Assembly (NCBI GenBank): GCA_964354375.1
Contig: CAYGZQ010000019.1
Span: 1 to 43,499, forward strand
Length of the DNA stretch: 43,499 nucleotides
Direction: 5' to 3'
Origin: CAYGZQ01 sp964354375 [NCBI: uncultured Planctomycetota bacterium]
Lineage (GTDB): Bacteria; JAJVIF01; JAPKYR01
Shown in pieces: positions 16,534 through 25,815 of this stretch. Under the pieces are notes generated by a model. It was given only the letters and a program-made list of their open reading frames with translations. It made no database searches and was not told the origin of the DNA. How positions within the stretch are numbered: the stretch's first letter is position 1; each line of letters starts with the position of its first letter. The position numbers and the translations under genes are program-made.

Positions 16534-17418
16534 TCATGCGGGGGGAGCCGGTTCCATCGATTCCTGCGGGGGGAGTTTCTCCCTTACGAAATCATGGAGC
16601 GCCTTCAGACGTGTGAGCAGACCCTCGATCATGTCGAGGGGAATCTGGTTTGTCCTGTCGGATTTCGCCTCGGAAACATCCGGGTGCGTTTCGAGGAACA
16701 GACCGTCAACTCCCGCCCCGATCGCGGCCCTCGCCAGGGGCTCGATAAATTCGCGCTGTCCGCCGGTGGCATGACCAAGTCCACCCGGAAGCTGCACCGA
16801 ATGCGTGCAGTCGAAGACAACCGGGTAGCCGTACGAGCGCATGACCGGAAACGCCTTCATGTCCACGACAAGATTCTGATAACCGAACGATGCGCCGCGC
16901 TCGGTCAGGCTCAGATTGACGGTTTTGTTGGCGGACGTGCACGCCTCCTCGACCTTCTCCACGATGTTCTTCGCGTCCCACGGGCTCAGGAACTGCCCCT
17001 TCTTCACATTGAGTGCGTTCCCGAATCTCGCGGCCGCATGCACGAGCGATGTCTGCCTGCAGAGAAAGGCCGGAATCTGCAGGATGTCCACAACATCGGC
17101 CGCGTACGCAGCCTCCTCAACATCGTGCACGTCCGTGAGCACCGGCACCCCGACCTCGCTTTTTACTTTCTCCAGTATCTCTATGCCCGCTTCGAGGCCG
17201 GGTCCCCGAAACGACTTGAACGACGATCGATTCGCCTTGTCGTATGAAGCCTTGAAAACAAAGAGGATGCCGAGCTTGTCGCAGATCTTCTTCATCTTGT
17301 CCGCGACAAACAGGCAAAGCTCAAGGTCTTCGATCACGCACGGACCGCAAAAGATGAAGAGCGGATCGCCGGGATTCCATGTCCTGGTGCCCAGTTGGAG
17401 GGGATGAATGACGGTCAT
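16534..17418 (-). CDS. kdsA: 3-deoxy-D-manno-octulosonate 8-phosphate synthase KdsA
   Basis: 294 aa from the ATG at MTVIHPLQLG. It condenses phosphoenolpyruvate with arabinose 5-phosphate to make Kdo-8-P, the first committed step to the Kdo of LPS (cytoplasm). The TIM-barrel signature runs of KdsA are all present: FCGPCVIE, FKASYDKANRSS, 'LQIPAFLCRQTSL', 'NVKKGQFLSPWD', FDCTHSVQLPGG and FLETHPDV. The Cys of GPC together with the conserved His, Glu and Asp suggests the metal-dependent class (as in Aquifex) rather than the E. coli metal-free class. The longer ORF reading up to 17559 translates a hairpin repeat and is spurious. A TATAAT lies 10 nt before the ATG and no Shine-Dalgarno is seen. 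It shows the cell makes a Kdo-containing outer membrane. Confidence 0.95.
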   Translation of the reverse strand: MTVIHPLQLGTRTWNPGDPLFIFCGPCVIEDLELCLFVADKMKKICDKLGILFVFKASYDKANRSSFKSFRGPGLEAGIEILEKVKSEVGVPVLTDVHDVEEAAYAADVVDILQIPAFLCRQTSLVHAAARFGNALNVKKGQFLSPWDAKNIVEKVEEACTSANKTVNLSLTERGASFGYQNLVVDMKAFPVMRSYGYPVVFDCTHSVQLPGGLGHATGGQREFIEPLARAAIGAGVDGLFLETHPDVSEAKSDRTNQIPLDMIEGLLTRLKALHDFVREKLPPQESMEPAPPA

Positions 17419-17428
17419 GTCGGGGGGA

Positions 17429-17434
17429 ATTATA
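17429..17434 (-). promoter_or_regulatory. -10 box 10 nt before the kdsA start
   Basis: Minus strand TATAAT, exact consensus. The 10 nt to the ATG (TCCCCCCGAC) hold no purine-rich ribosome binding site, so a leaderless or nearly leaderless mRNA is predicted. No convincing -35 is seen; the sequence at -35 falls in GC-rich DNA next to a hairpin repeat. Confidence 0.5.
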
Positions 17435-17472
17435 GCAGAGCCCAAGCCCGCCGGTACCTCACCGGTAGCTAA

Positions 17473-17528
17473 CCGGTAGCTGCTATCCTTGACGCGAGCG
17501 AAGCGAGCGTTAAGGTAGCTGCTACCGG
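17473..17528. repeat. GGTAGCTGC-family hairpin repeat (copy 2)
   Basis: Left arm CCGGTAGCTGCTATCCTT (17473-17490) and right arm AAGGTAGCTGCTACCGG (17512-17528) enclose a 21-nt loop that carries CGCGAGCGAAGCGAGCG. Two truncated copies (around 17457 and 17462) precede it. It fills most of the gap between the large lipoprotein gene and kdsA. Confidence 0.85.
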
Positions 17529-17549
17529 GGACTGGGTCCCCGGTTCCTT

Positions 17550-20500
17550 CTACCAGCACCCGTCGCTGAGGTATTTCAGCAGGAACATCTCCGTTTCGCC
17601 CTCCGAGGTGAGCTCGAAGGGGTCTTCATAACAGGGATCGCCCGTGGGAGCGAAATCGGCAGTGCCCACGAAGACTCCTGTGACGCCTACGTTCCCATCT
17701 CCGACCATGTTGACGGAGTAAGCCCAGGTGCTCGTGCTCTCGCCCCAGTCGCGTCCCCACTGGTACACGCCCTGATCATCGAACTCGCTCAGAAACGCCC
17801 CGCTGGTGCCTCGCGAATCATCACCGGGACCCGGATCGAAGTCGACAGTCCCGGTGAACCCTCCGACCGCGAAGATCTGGTCCCCGCCACATATAAGCCC
17901 ATTGCAGAAATCGCTGCCGCTCCCGCCCCAGGTTGCGGCCCAACGGAAGTCGCCGGCCGAAGTGAAACTGCTCAGGAAGGCGTCCGTACCTCCGGCGGAT
18001 GAATGCAGGTCTGTGCCGCCTGAGGGATCGAAATCGACATCCGTGCCCATGAATCTACCCGAGATATACACGTTGCCCAAAGAGTCGAGCGGCACTTCGC
18101 ACGATGAGTCGTTTTCCGGCCCTCCCCAGGTTCTGGCCCACTGGAATGAACCGCTGGAGTCGAGTTTGCTCACGCAGACATCCAGGGCGGAGGCACTATG
18201 GATATCGGTCCCCGGACCCGGATCGAAGTCCGCATCCGTGCTCCTGAACTTGCCGCACACATACACATCCCCCTTATTTCCGGTCACGCCGCTCGTCTCT
18301 TCCATATCGCTCCCGCCCCATGTCTGCGCCCACTTGAAACTCCCGTCCGGACCGAACTTGCTTAGGTATGCGTCCTCAGACTCCGCCCCGGCAGATGTGT
18401 GAAGGTCCTGCCCGATTTCGCTCGGATCGAAGTCCACGTCGGTTCCGGACCAGGACCCCGAGACATATATATCGCCGTTTGTGCTGTCATAGCTGACGTC
18501 AGTGGCTGCACAGATCAGGTTTCCGCCCCACGTTACCGTCCATTGGTGCTCGAGCATCGAGTTGAACTTGCTCAGGAACGAGTTGTTGTCGCCGCTGGCG
18601 GTATGCAGGTCCGATCCGCCCACGCTGGGGTCAAAATCGACAGTGCCCTGGAAGTACCCGCAGACATAAATATCGTTTGCTGTGTCAATCGCAATCCCGG
18701 TGCTGTTCGTGGCATCCTCAATGGCTGCGGCTCCCCACGACACATTCCCGCTCTCCCCGCATATTCCCTGTTTGCTCACGAATGTGTCCGTGTACGGGTT
18801 GTACTGGTTCACCCTGTTGCCGGTTACGTAGATATTGCCGTCGGAATCGGTGACCAGGTCGATCCCTCGGTCGGCGTCGGGCATGCCGCTCTTGCGAGCC
18901 CATCCGCCCTCCGGTACCAGTATGCTCAGATAGTCGTCAGTCAGGTCGAACACCGCCGTGTTGAGAATCGATGTGACCCTCATGCGGACCGTGTCCGAAT
19001 CCATGCACGGGATGTCCTCCCACAAGTGGTTCCCGTCATTCTCAGTGTCGGCGGCTACCAGTGATGTCGTGAGGAAGTTGTTCACCGAGTAATCGATCCT
19101 GATGTTGCCGTCTATGCCCTCCGACGCCCACGTGATCTCCTGGTCGCTTCCCACGTCCCAGACCTCACCGCCGTTCGGAAAAGTGAGCTGTATCCAGGGC
19201 ATCACAATGGAGAAATCGGCGTCGGATGTGTCGAAGACCTCCGGGTCTTCGGTCGAGCTCACTTTCACCCTCACAGTGGTCGCGAAATCGTCCGGAACCG
19301 GGCTCCAGATGAAGCTGCCGTCGTCCGGCTCATCTGTCGCTATCGTGTGAATGTCGGACACGAAATAGTCCTTGGAGTACTGGAGGAACACCGTGCCGGT
19401 CAGATTCTCGGACGTCCAGGCAATCTCGTGATCGTATCCTGCCCCCCACACCTCGTCTCCGTTCGGACAGCTCACCTGAATGGCCGGAAACAACGGCGGC
19501 TCGCTTGCCACCGTGACGTCCGACCGGAACAGCGCAGCAAGGGGATCGCCCTGGGCGTCGTTCGGTATGCCGAACGGGTTCGAATAGTCAATGTCGGGAT
19601 ACTGGACAATCAGCCACATCTCGTTGCCCTGCGTTCCCTGGATGCTGTCTCCCGGGACGGAGACATGATACGTGTACCAATGATCCCCACTGGATTGAGG
19701 AGTCATTTCCGACGAGTTCAGCGTGTAGGGGGTGGACAGGACCGTGCTCTCAATGATCATCGCGTAGTCTTCCATCACGCCGCCGGTCGGCTCGGACGCC
19801 CAGTCGAAGACGGAGATATCCAGCTTGAGCTTGCCGCCCTTGTTTGTCTCGTCGACAAAATAGAGAGTGCTGTCATCGGCGACGCTGACCGCGACCGCCT
19901 CTTTTGCGTGGGCAGGATGATATTCCGGTGCGCCTCCCGCCCAGCTTGCCACCACCGCGTACCCGTACTTGATGCCCGGAACCGGGATCGGAAAATGCAC
20001 CAGGTAGTTGCGCGTGTTAGACGTCCCATGCAGGAAATATCCCGCGTTCGGCTCGCCCGACACGAGGTAGTCGAAAACGGGGTCGGTCGGACCCAGACCC
20101 TCCCCGAAATATTTGTACGGGTTCAAAGTGGCCGTGGGAGAGTAATTTTTCGGCGCAAGGTTTCCCTTCACATACCCGAAAATCGTCGGGGACCCGAATT
20201 CCACCGCGTTGTACCATCGAGTGTACCCGTCGGCGTTGAGAAGCTGCTGGTCGATGCCCGATGCCGGGTACTTGAGATCGCCGCTGTACTCCAGTGTCCC
20301 CGACCCTCTGCCCATGAATACCCCCCTCACGTCGTAACCATCGAACTTCTCGTTATCCATCGGATGCTTGATGGTTATGTCCATGTCGATGTCGATGTAG
20401 CCCATGCCCGGCGTCGATCCGTTGAACTTGACCGCGATCCCCGCCGGATCGTTGTTGAGGAACTTGACCACATTGATCGCGTACATGACCGACCGATTCA

Positions 20501-20717
20501 AAACCGGCTCGATCTTCCCGTTCTCCGGGTCGAAATGGAAATCGTAGTAGCCCCACAGCAGGGTCTGAGACTTCTGTGCTCCGGCTATGTCCGCGAGTGC
20601 GAACTGTTCCTGTGATGGGGAGGTCGTGATGGGGCTGTTGCTGCGATCGCCCGAGCATCCCACCATGACCAGTGCAGTCAGAAGCACAGCTGCAGACATC
20701 AGTGTGTGTCGAGCCAT
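17550..20717 (-). CDS. Large lipoprotein: LWGYY module, two NGGEVW domains, DFDPGPG propeller
   Basis: 1055 aa from ATG (MARHTLMSAAVLL), preceded by a perfect AAGGAGG 6 nt upstream. Lipobox VMVG-C21. Residues about 50-380 form the LWGYY module shared with the lipoprotein at 3287-5830 ('LWGYYDFHFD', 'NADGYTRWYNAVEF', 'ATLNPYKYFGEGLGP'). Two beta-sandwich domains of about 95 residues follow, starting 'CPNGDEVW' and 'FPNGGEVW', of the Ser-Thr-rich/Kre9-like type common in bacterial surface proteins. The C-terminal 430 residues are about eight SBBP-like repeats ('GNIYVTGxFxGTVDFDPGPGxD...SKFDSSGxFxWARTWGG'), expected to form a beta-propeller. It is the last of three lipoproteins in the same direction. 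Probably exposed on the cell surface; function unknown. Confidence 0.85.
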   Translation of the reverse strand: MARHTLMSAAVLLTALVMVGCSGDRSNSPITTSPSQEQFALADIAGAQKSQTLLWGYYDFHFDPENGKIEPVLNRSVMYAINVVKFLNNDPAGIAVKFNGSTPGMGYIDIDMDITIKHPMDNEKFDGYDVRGVFMGRGSGTLEYSGDLKYPASGIDQQLLNADGYTRWYNAVEFGSPTIFGYVKGNLAPKNYSPTATLNPYKYFGEGLGPTDPVFDYLVSGEPNAGYFLHGTSNTRNYLVHFPIPVPGIKYGYAVVASWAGGAPEYHPAHAKEAVAVSVADDSTLYFVDETNKGGKLKLDISVFDWASEPTGGVMEDYAMIIESTVLSTPYTLNSSEMTPQSSGDHWYTYHVSVPGDSIQGTQGNEMWLIVQYPDIDYSNPFGIPNDAQGDPLAALFRSDVTVASEPPLFPAIQVSCPNGDEVWGAGYDHEIAWTSENLTGTVFLQYSKDYFVSDIHTIATDEPDDGSFIWSPVPDDFATTVRVKVSSTEDPEVFDTSDADFSIVMPWIQLTFPNGGEVWDVGSDQEITWASEGIDGNIRIDYSVNNFLTTSLVAADTENDGNHLWEDIPCMDSDTVRMRVTSILNTAVFDLTDDYLSILVPEGGWARKSGMPDADRGIDLVTDSDGNIYVTGNRVNQYNPYTDTFVSKQGICGESGNVSWGAAAIEDATNSTGIAIDTANDIYVCGYFQGTVDFDPSVGGSDLHTASGDNNSFLSKFNSMLEHQWTVTWGGNLICAATDVSYDSTNGDIYVSGSWSGTDVDFDPSEIGQDLHTSAGAESEDAYLSKFGPDGSFKWAQTWGGSDMEETSGVTGNKGDVYVCGKFRSTDADFDPGPGTDIHSASALDVCVSKLDSSGSFQWARTWGGPENDSSCEVPLDSLGNVYISGRFMGTDVDFDPSGGTDLHSSAGGTDAFLSSFTSAGDFRWAATWGGSGSDFCNGLICGGDQIFAVGGFTGTVDFDPGPGDDSRGTSGAFLSEFDDQGVYQWGRDWGESTSTWAYSVNMVGDGNVGVTGVFVGTADFAPTGDPCYEDPFELTSEGETEMFLLKYLSDGCW

Positions 20718-20846
20718 GTCGACCTCCTTATGTCCGGAACGAAAGAGGGTTCCCCGGACGCCCAATTGACCTGTCGCTGTTTCAATATTAGAAATCGGAT
20801 CGCGAAAATGCAAACGCCCGACCGCGATCCCGATTCGGCTGCGGTC

Positions 20847-23168
20847 TCACCAGGACCATTCCTGGCGAAGCCTGATCAGATAGGCGTCCGTGCCGTTTGC
20901 CGTCTGCTCGTCGATTTCGTCGGTGGGATCCAGATCCGCTGTCCCCTTAAATGATCCAGCGCAGTAAATTCTGTCCAGCGATTGAACGGCCACTGCAGAA
21001 GCCCGATCGGTGCTCGTGCCTCCCCAGCCCCGTGCCCAGATGAATGTGCCCGACGGATCGAACATGCTCAGAAATGAGTCGGCATTGTCTGCGGTCAGCA
21101 TCGAGACCCCGTCTCCGGGATCCATGTCGGCGCTCGCCTCGATATAACCTGCGATGTAGACGTTGCCGATCCTGTCGGTCCCGATGTCTTTGCCGCTGTC
21201 GCTGTATATTCCCCCCCATGTGCGCGCCCATTTGAAGTTGCCGGACGAATCGAACACGCTCACAAAGGCGTCCCAGCTCGGAACATCGCCCATGACACCT
21301 TCGTGCCCGAATGTGGACGTTCGAAGGAACTTCCCGGGTCCCGGATCGAAATCACCGGTTCCGGCGAAACTTCCTGCAACATAGACATTTCCCTGGGCGC
21401 TCGAAGCTACTCTGTAGCCACTCAGCTTGCAGGTGCTGTGGCCGCACCACGTTCGCGACCAATCGTATTCCAGCAAGCCGGAATACTTGACGAGAAAAGC
21501 GTCGGGCAGCTTCGGGCCGCTGGCATGATGCCACTCCTCGATGTCGACTGCCGGGTTGAAGTCCACGTCGTTCTGGAAAGAGCCTGTCACATAGACGCTC
21601 CCGGATCCGTCCAGCGCTGTCCCCTCGCCGATATCCGATCGCGGACCTCCCCAGGCGACCGCGTGAACGAAGCCACCGTCGGAGTTGAGTCTGGTGACAA
21701 AAATGTCCTCAAAGCCGTGCGAGGTGTACTCGAACACTGAAGGACCGGGATCGAAATCGGCATCTCCCCGGAAGAGGCCGGTGACCCAGATATTTCCGGA
21801 CGAATCGATCACGAGGTCCTTCCCTTCGTCATATCCCACTCCCCAGACTTCCGCCCACATGAAATTGCCCGACGGGTCGAACCTGGTGACAAAAGCGCCG
21901 CCGCCAATGTGCAAGTCCTCACCCGGCCCCGGATCGAAGTCGCATTCCCCCGTGAAACAGCCGGTCACATAGACATTCCCGAGCGCGTCCGTGGCCACCG
22001 CATTCGCGAAATCGTAGGATGTGTCGCCCCAGGTCCGCGACCATTGCCACCAGCCGTTCGAATCGAACTTCGTAAGATACATGCCTCCGTACCATTCCTC
22101 ATCGAAGCCGGGGCCCGGATCGAAATCCGCCGGCGGGGTGAATTCGCCGGTTGCGTAAATGTTGCCCTGACCGTCGATGGCGATATCGTTGCAGGTTTCC
22201 CCGTGATCGCCGCCCCACGAAACGCCCCAGTCCCGCGTCAGATCGTACACCGCCACCCTGAGCGGTTTGGCAAGCGTTGCGGTCGCGCCCTCGTCGTCCG
22301 TCACCCTCATCTGCACTTCGTATACGCCCGCCTGGTAGAATGAATGAGAGACCTGGGCGCCATCCTCATCGAACACGCTGTCGTTTCCCCAGTCCCACTC
22401 GAATTTCGATATCGCTCCCCCATCGGGATCGTATGATCCGTTGTCGCGGAAGGATATCGGCTTGCCCACAACCTGCGCGCGCGGGTAGCAGGCGGCCTGG
22501 GCCACCGGCGACGGGAGCACTCCCGGGTTCACCACGATAGTCAGCGGCGTGTCCAGCATGTCCGTAAGGCCGCCCGAATCCGTGACCCGCAACTGCACAT
22601 TGAATGTCCCCGGCTCGGTGAAGCCGATCTTCGGCTCACGGGCCTCGGATTCCGTCTGGAATGTCTCGACCGGATCGTACGAAAAATCCCATTCCCACTT
22701 GACGATATCGCCGACGCCGTCGGGATCCGTCGAATCATCGTAAAACTGTACCTCCCCTCCTGCATCGACCTCCGTGGGGTCGGCGTGCGCGGCGGCAACC
22801 GGCGCATGATTCACCGTGGCGACATTCTTTATCTCGATCTGCCGGGACCTCACCACCGGGCTTGCATGGTCGGACGCAACCCAGACTTCAAGCTTGGCCG
22901 AAATATCCGAAGCCACTGTGCTCGCAGTGAAATCCGTTGTTGATGCGTTGCCGAGGGAGAAGGAACCTGCGGACGAAGGCTCGATGGCCCACTGGTAAGC
23001 GATGCCGGTGTCTCCGGTCGCCGTGATCGTGTATTGCGCGGTCGTGCCCTCGTTCACAGTCGCGGGCCCCTGGATGTCGCCCACAACGAGGCTGACCTCA
23101 CTCCGACCCGCGCATCCGATGAGCAGAAGGAGAAGGACCAAGGTTGCACTGCAGATCGCTCGTCTCAT
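20847..23168 (-). CDS. Lipoprotein with two PKD-type domains and a DFDPGPG propeller (paralogue A)
   Basis: 773 aa. Lipobox LLIG-C19. An Ig-like domain (about 25-115, 'VVGDIQGPATVNEGTTAQYTI') precedes two PKD domains ('AAHADPTEVDAGGEVQFYDDSTDPDG...WEWDFSYD' and 'SYDPDGGAISKFEWDWGNDSVFDEDG'). A propeller of about eight SBBP-like repeats fills the rest ('GNVYVTGCFTGECDFDPGPGEDLH', 'WARTWGG'). It is a tandem paralogue of the gene just upstream (23179-25395), sharing domain order and most motifs. Only 10 nt separate the two and no Shine-Dalgarno is seen, so translation is probably coupled. Likely an outer-surface protein; ligand unknown. Confidence 0.87.
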   Translation of the reverse strand: MRRAICSATLVLLLLLIGCAGRSEVSLVVGDIQGPATVNEGTTAQYTITATGDTGIAYQWAIEPSSAGSFSLGNASTTDFTASTVASDISAKLEVWVASDHASPVVRSRQIEIKNVATVNHAPVAAAHADPTEVDAGGEVQFYDDSTDPDGVGDIVKWEWDFSYDPVETFQTESEAREPKIGFTEPGTFNVQLRVTDSGGLTDMLDTPLTIVVNPGVLPSPVAQAACYPRAQVVGKPISFRDNGSYDPDGGAISKFEWDWGNDSVFDEDGAQVSHSFYQAGVYEVQMRVTDDEGATATLAKPLRVAVYDLTRDWGVSWGGDHGETCNDIAIDGQGNIYATGEFTPPADFDPGPGFDEEWYGGMYLTKFDSNGWWQWSRTWGDTSYDFANAVATDALGNVYVTGCFTGECDFDPGPGEDLHIGGGAFVTRFDPSGNFMWAEVWGVGYDEGKDLVIDSSGNIWVTGLFRGDADFDPGPSVFEYTSHGFEDIFVTRLNSDGGFVHAVAWGGPRSDIGEGTALDGSGSVYVTGSFQNDVDFNPAVDIEEWHHASGPKLPDAFLVKYSGLLEYDWSRTWCGHSTCKLSGYRVASSAQGNVYVAGSFAGTGDFDPGPGKFLRTSTFGHEGVMGDVPSWDAFVSVFDSSGNFKWARTWGGIYSDSGKDIGTDRIGNVYIAGYIEASADMDPGDGVSMLTADNADSFLSMFDPSGTFIWARGWGGTSTDRASAVAVQSLDRIYCAGSFKGTADLDPTDEIDEQTANGTDAYLIRLRQEWSW

Positions 23169-23178
23169 AGTGGCATCA

Positions 23179-25395
23179 TCAATCCGTTTCCTGGTGAAGC
23201 TTGATCAAATATGCGTCGGATGAGCCGCTTGAAGTGTGCTCGTCGATCCCGTTGGTGGGATCGAGGTCGGCCGTAGACCAGTACAAGCCTGCCGAATAGA
23301 TGTCCTCCGATGATCCCAAAGCTACTGCGTTTGCCCGATCAAAGTCGGGACCTCCCCAGCCCAAGGCCCAGAAGAAGCTGCCTGACGCATCGAACATGCT
23401 GAGGAATGAGTCGACCGAGTCGCTCGCGCTGAGCATCAACACACCGTCGCCGGGGTCCATATCCGGGTTCCCCTGGAACGCACCCGCAATGTAGAGGTTA
23501 TCAAGGCTGTCGACTGCGATATCGTTGGCCTCATCATGGTACTCCCCGCCCCAAGTGAGGGCCCATTTGAATTCCCCGGATGGTCCGAAAGCCGAGAGAA
23601 ATGCGTCCGAGCCTTTCGCAGAATGCACGTCCGTCCCCGGACCGGGATCGAGGTCGCCGGTGCCGGAGAATCTGCCGGTCACGTAGAGATTCCCCCCCGT
23701 GTCCGTCGCAAGAGCGTAGGGGTTCAGCTGACAGTTGGCATCGCCGCACCAGGTTTTTGTCCACTGGTATTCGAACGAGGAATTGAAGCACGTAAGAAAA
23801 GCGTCGGGTTGATCGTCCGAGCCCGCATGATGCCAATCCTCGATCCCTGCCGGAGGATTGAAGTCTGCATCGCCCTTGAAGGACCCGGTGACGTAAACAT
23901 TACCCGCGCCGTCAACAGCGACCCCCTCCCCTTGGTCGGTGTAGGGTCCGCCCCACGTGCGCGCCTGGATGAAACCGCCTGCGGTGTTGAACCTGGTCAG
24001 GAAAATATCGTTTTCACCGTTCGACTTGTGGTTGTGGTGACTGGCACTGGGATCGAAATCCGTGCTCCCCGAGAAATACCCGGTGATCCAGAGATCTCCT
24101 GTCGGGCTGATCGCCATGTCCCTGCCGTAATTCGCGTAGATCTCCCCCCAGGACCGCACCCATCTGAGGTCGCCAGATGCGCTATACGAGTTCAGGATTG
24201 CGCCGCCGGTGCCGTAAGCAGGCCAGGCGTAGAAGCCCGTCGCATAAGCATTCCCTTCGGCGTCAACTACAACTGCACTGGAGTAGTCGTCGTCACTGTC
24301 GCCCCATGTCCGTATCCACTGGAACTCGCCTGCGCTGTCGAATTTCGAGAGGAACGCGCCCGGATGTTTTCCCACTGCAAAGATATTGCCCTCTTTGTCG
24401 ACCGCAATGTCCATAAAGGAGTCTTCCCCTGATTCGCCCCACGAAACGCCCCAATCCTGTTTCAGGTCGCATACAACGATCTCCAGAGGTTCCTCCAGCA
24501 CAGCCCTCGACCACTCGTCGTCCGTCACCCTCATCTGGACTTCGTACACGCCGACCAGGCCCCATGCGTGACTGACCTCTGAGCCCTGTTCATCGAATAT
24601 CCCATCGTTATCCCAATCCCACTCGTATCTCATGATCACACCGCCGTCCGGATCGTAGGAGCCGTCGTCCCGGAATGTTATCGGCTCGTCAACGATCTGC
24701 CGGAGTGGATAGGCTGCAGCCCTGGCTACCGGCGACACTCCCTGGTGGACCACAATCGTGAGGGGCGTGTCCAGAGTATCCCTCAGCCCTCCGGAATCGG
24801 TGACCCTCAATTGCACGCTGAATGTCCCCGGCTCGGCAAACTGAACAATCGGCTCGCGGTCCTGAGATTCAGTGTTGAAACCCGCAACTGCGTCATATGA
24901 GAAATCCCATTCCCACTTCACAATGTCGGTGTTGCCGTCCGGATCGGTCGAGTCGTCGTAGAATTGGACCTTACCGCCCGCATCCAGCTCGGTCGGATCG
25001 GCGTGAGCCGCTGCGAGAGGCGGATTGTCGGAAGTGACATCAACGATTCTGATCGTCACGAACCTGACCTCCGGCTCGCAGGCAGCGGATGTCACGGTGA
25101 CCACGATCTCAGCCGGAGTATCCGCCTCGAAATAGCCCGCTGTGAAAGTCGTCGTGGACTTGTCCTTCGGAGAGAAAGAACCTGCGTCCGATGGGTCGAC
25201 GGCCCATTGGCAGGCGACAGCTGCGCTACCCATAGCGGTGGCGAAGACCGAATACTGGGCGGCCGAGCCTTCCTTCACGGTCTCAGGTCCCACCACTCCG
25301 CTCACTGCCAGCCTGGTTTGACCGCCCTCGCCCGCGCAGCCGACAGCACCCAGGAGCATCACGGTCGGGATCACGGCGAGGAAAAAGCCTTTCAT
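23179..25395 (-). CDS. Lipoprotein with two PKD-type domains and a propeller (paralogue B)
   Basis: 738 aa, first gene of the lipoprotein run, with GAGGAGG 7-8 nt before the ATG. Lipobox GAVG-C20. Order of parts as in paralogue A: Ig-like domain ('VSGVVGPETVKEGSAAQYSV'), two PKD domains ('AAHADPTELDAGGKVQFYDDSTDPDG', 'SYDPDGGVIMRYEWDWDNDGIFDEQG') and an SBBP-like propeller ('GNLYVTGRFSGTGDLDPGPGTDVH'). Some blades have lost the DFDPG turn. The two paralogues seem to have arisen by tandem duplication followed by divergence. A small palindrome lies in the upstream region. Surface role inferred, ligand unknown. Confidence 0.87.
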   Translation of the reverse strand: MKGFFLAVIPTVMLLGAVGCAGEGGQTRLAVSGVVGPETVKEGSAAQYSVFATAMGSAAVACQWAVDPSDAGSFSPKDKSTTTFTAGYFEADTPAEIVVTVTSAACEPEVRFVTIRIVDVTSDNPPLAAAHADPTELDAGGKVQFYDDSTDPDGNTDIVKWEWDFSYDAVAGFNTESQDREPIVQFAEPGTFSVQLRVTDSGGLRDTLDTPLTIVVHQGVSPVARAAAYPLRQIVDEPITFRDDGSYDPDGGVIMRYEWDWDNDGIFDEQGSEVSHAWGLVGVYEVQMRVTDDEWSRAVLEEPLEIVVCDLKQDWGVSWGESGEDSFMDIAVDKEGNIFAVGKHPGAFLSKFDSAGEFQWIRTWGDSDDDYSSAVVVDAEGNAYATGFYAWPAYGTGGAILNSYSASGDLRWVRSWGEIYANYGRDMAISPTGDLWITGYFSGSTDFDPSASHHNHKSNGENDIFLTRFNTAGGFIQARTWGGPYTDQGEGVAVDGAGNVYVTGSFKGDADFNPPAGIEDWHHAGSDDQPDAFLTCFNSSFEYQWTKTWCGDANCQLNPYALATDTGGNLYVTGRFSGTGDLDPGPGTDVHSAKGSDAFLSAFGPSGEFKWALTWGGEYHDEANDIAVDSLDNLYIAGAFQGNPDMDPGDGVLMLSASDSVDSFLSMFDASGSFFWALGWGGPDFDRANAVALGSSEDIYSAGLYWSTADLDPTNGIDEHTSSGSSDAYLIKLHQETD

Positions 25396-25416
25396 TCGGA
25401 GCCCTCCTCTACGGGA

Positions 25417-25434
25417 CTTGATACCACCATCAAG
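25417..25434 (-). promoter_or_regulatory. Palindrome upstream of the lipoprotein operon
   Basis: CTTGAT-ACCACC-ATCAAG is a perfect 6-bp inverted repeat with a 6-bp spacer, about 22 nt before the start of paralogue B. It could be an operator or a 5'-UTR hairpin; I see no convincing -10/-35 pair beside it. Confidence 0.35.
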
Positions 25435-25492
25435 ATAAATGCATTGAAGCCCCCCGTCAAGGGGCCGGCTGCGGAATGCCCGGAACAGTCGG

Positions 25493-25519
25493 AAAAAAAA
25501 GAACCTCCTTGACGGAGGT
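25493..25519 (-). terminator. Second rho-independent terminator downstream of sepF
   Basis: Minus strand: ACCTCC-GTCAA-GGAGGT hairpin followed by TCTTTTTTTT. It lies about 300 nt past the sepF stop and before the lipoprotein operon, insulating that operon from upstream transcription. Confidence 0.7.
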
Positions 25520-25677
25520 CTTTCCCGAACGTATCTCTTTTGCCCTGAAATCGTTCGGCTCTTAAAGGTGCGGTTACCTGATTAAGTCAATTATATACTA
25601 CCTATGTACCACATTCTGACGATTCTGCAAAGGGGGAAAATGGATTATCTACGATTTGGGCGCAGGTTTGCGGATCA

Positions 25678-25733
25678 CCTCACCCCTAACCCCTCTCCAT
25701 CCGCCGCGGCGGAGAGAGGGGACGGGGGTGAGG
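25678..25733. repeat. CCTCACCCC...GGGGTGAGG palindromic intergenic repeat
   Basis: A long imperfect inverted repeat: CCTCACCCC and CCCCTCTC on the left pair with GAGAGGGG and GGGGTGAGG on the right, around a CCGCCGCGGCGG centre. Sequences of this type recur in intergenic regions of many unrelated bacterial genomes and metagenome bins. A single copy is seen here. Confidence 0.7.
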
Positions 25734-25768
25734 GAAAAAAACAAAATGGTTCGGATCAAATCCGAACC
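25734..25768 (-). terminator. Rho-independent terminator of sepF
   Basis: Minus strand: GGTTCGGAT-TTG-ATCCGAACC, a perfect 9-bp stem with a 3-nt loop, followed by ATTTTGTTTTTTT. It lies 48 nt past the sepF stop codon. The remaining sequence between 25520 and 25677 is AT-rich and holds no gene. Confidence 0.85.
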
Positions 25769-25815
25769 AGTTGAGGGTGAAACCGTTTATCTTGCGCAAA
25801 AACGCGTAATCGAAA

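Noticed and set aside
17419-17559. 47-residue N-terminal extension of KdsA
   Set aside because: It translates the hairpin repeat and promoter; KdsA homology begins near MTVIHPL.
19347-20615. 422-aa plus-strand ORF opposite the large lipoprotein
   Set aside because: Antisense shadow in GC-rich DNA; the minus-strand frame has a lipobox and recognisable domains.
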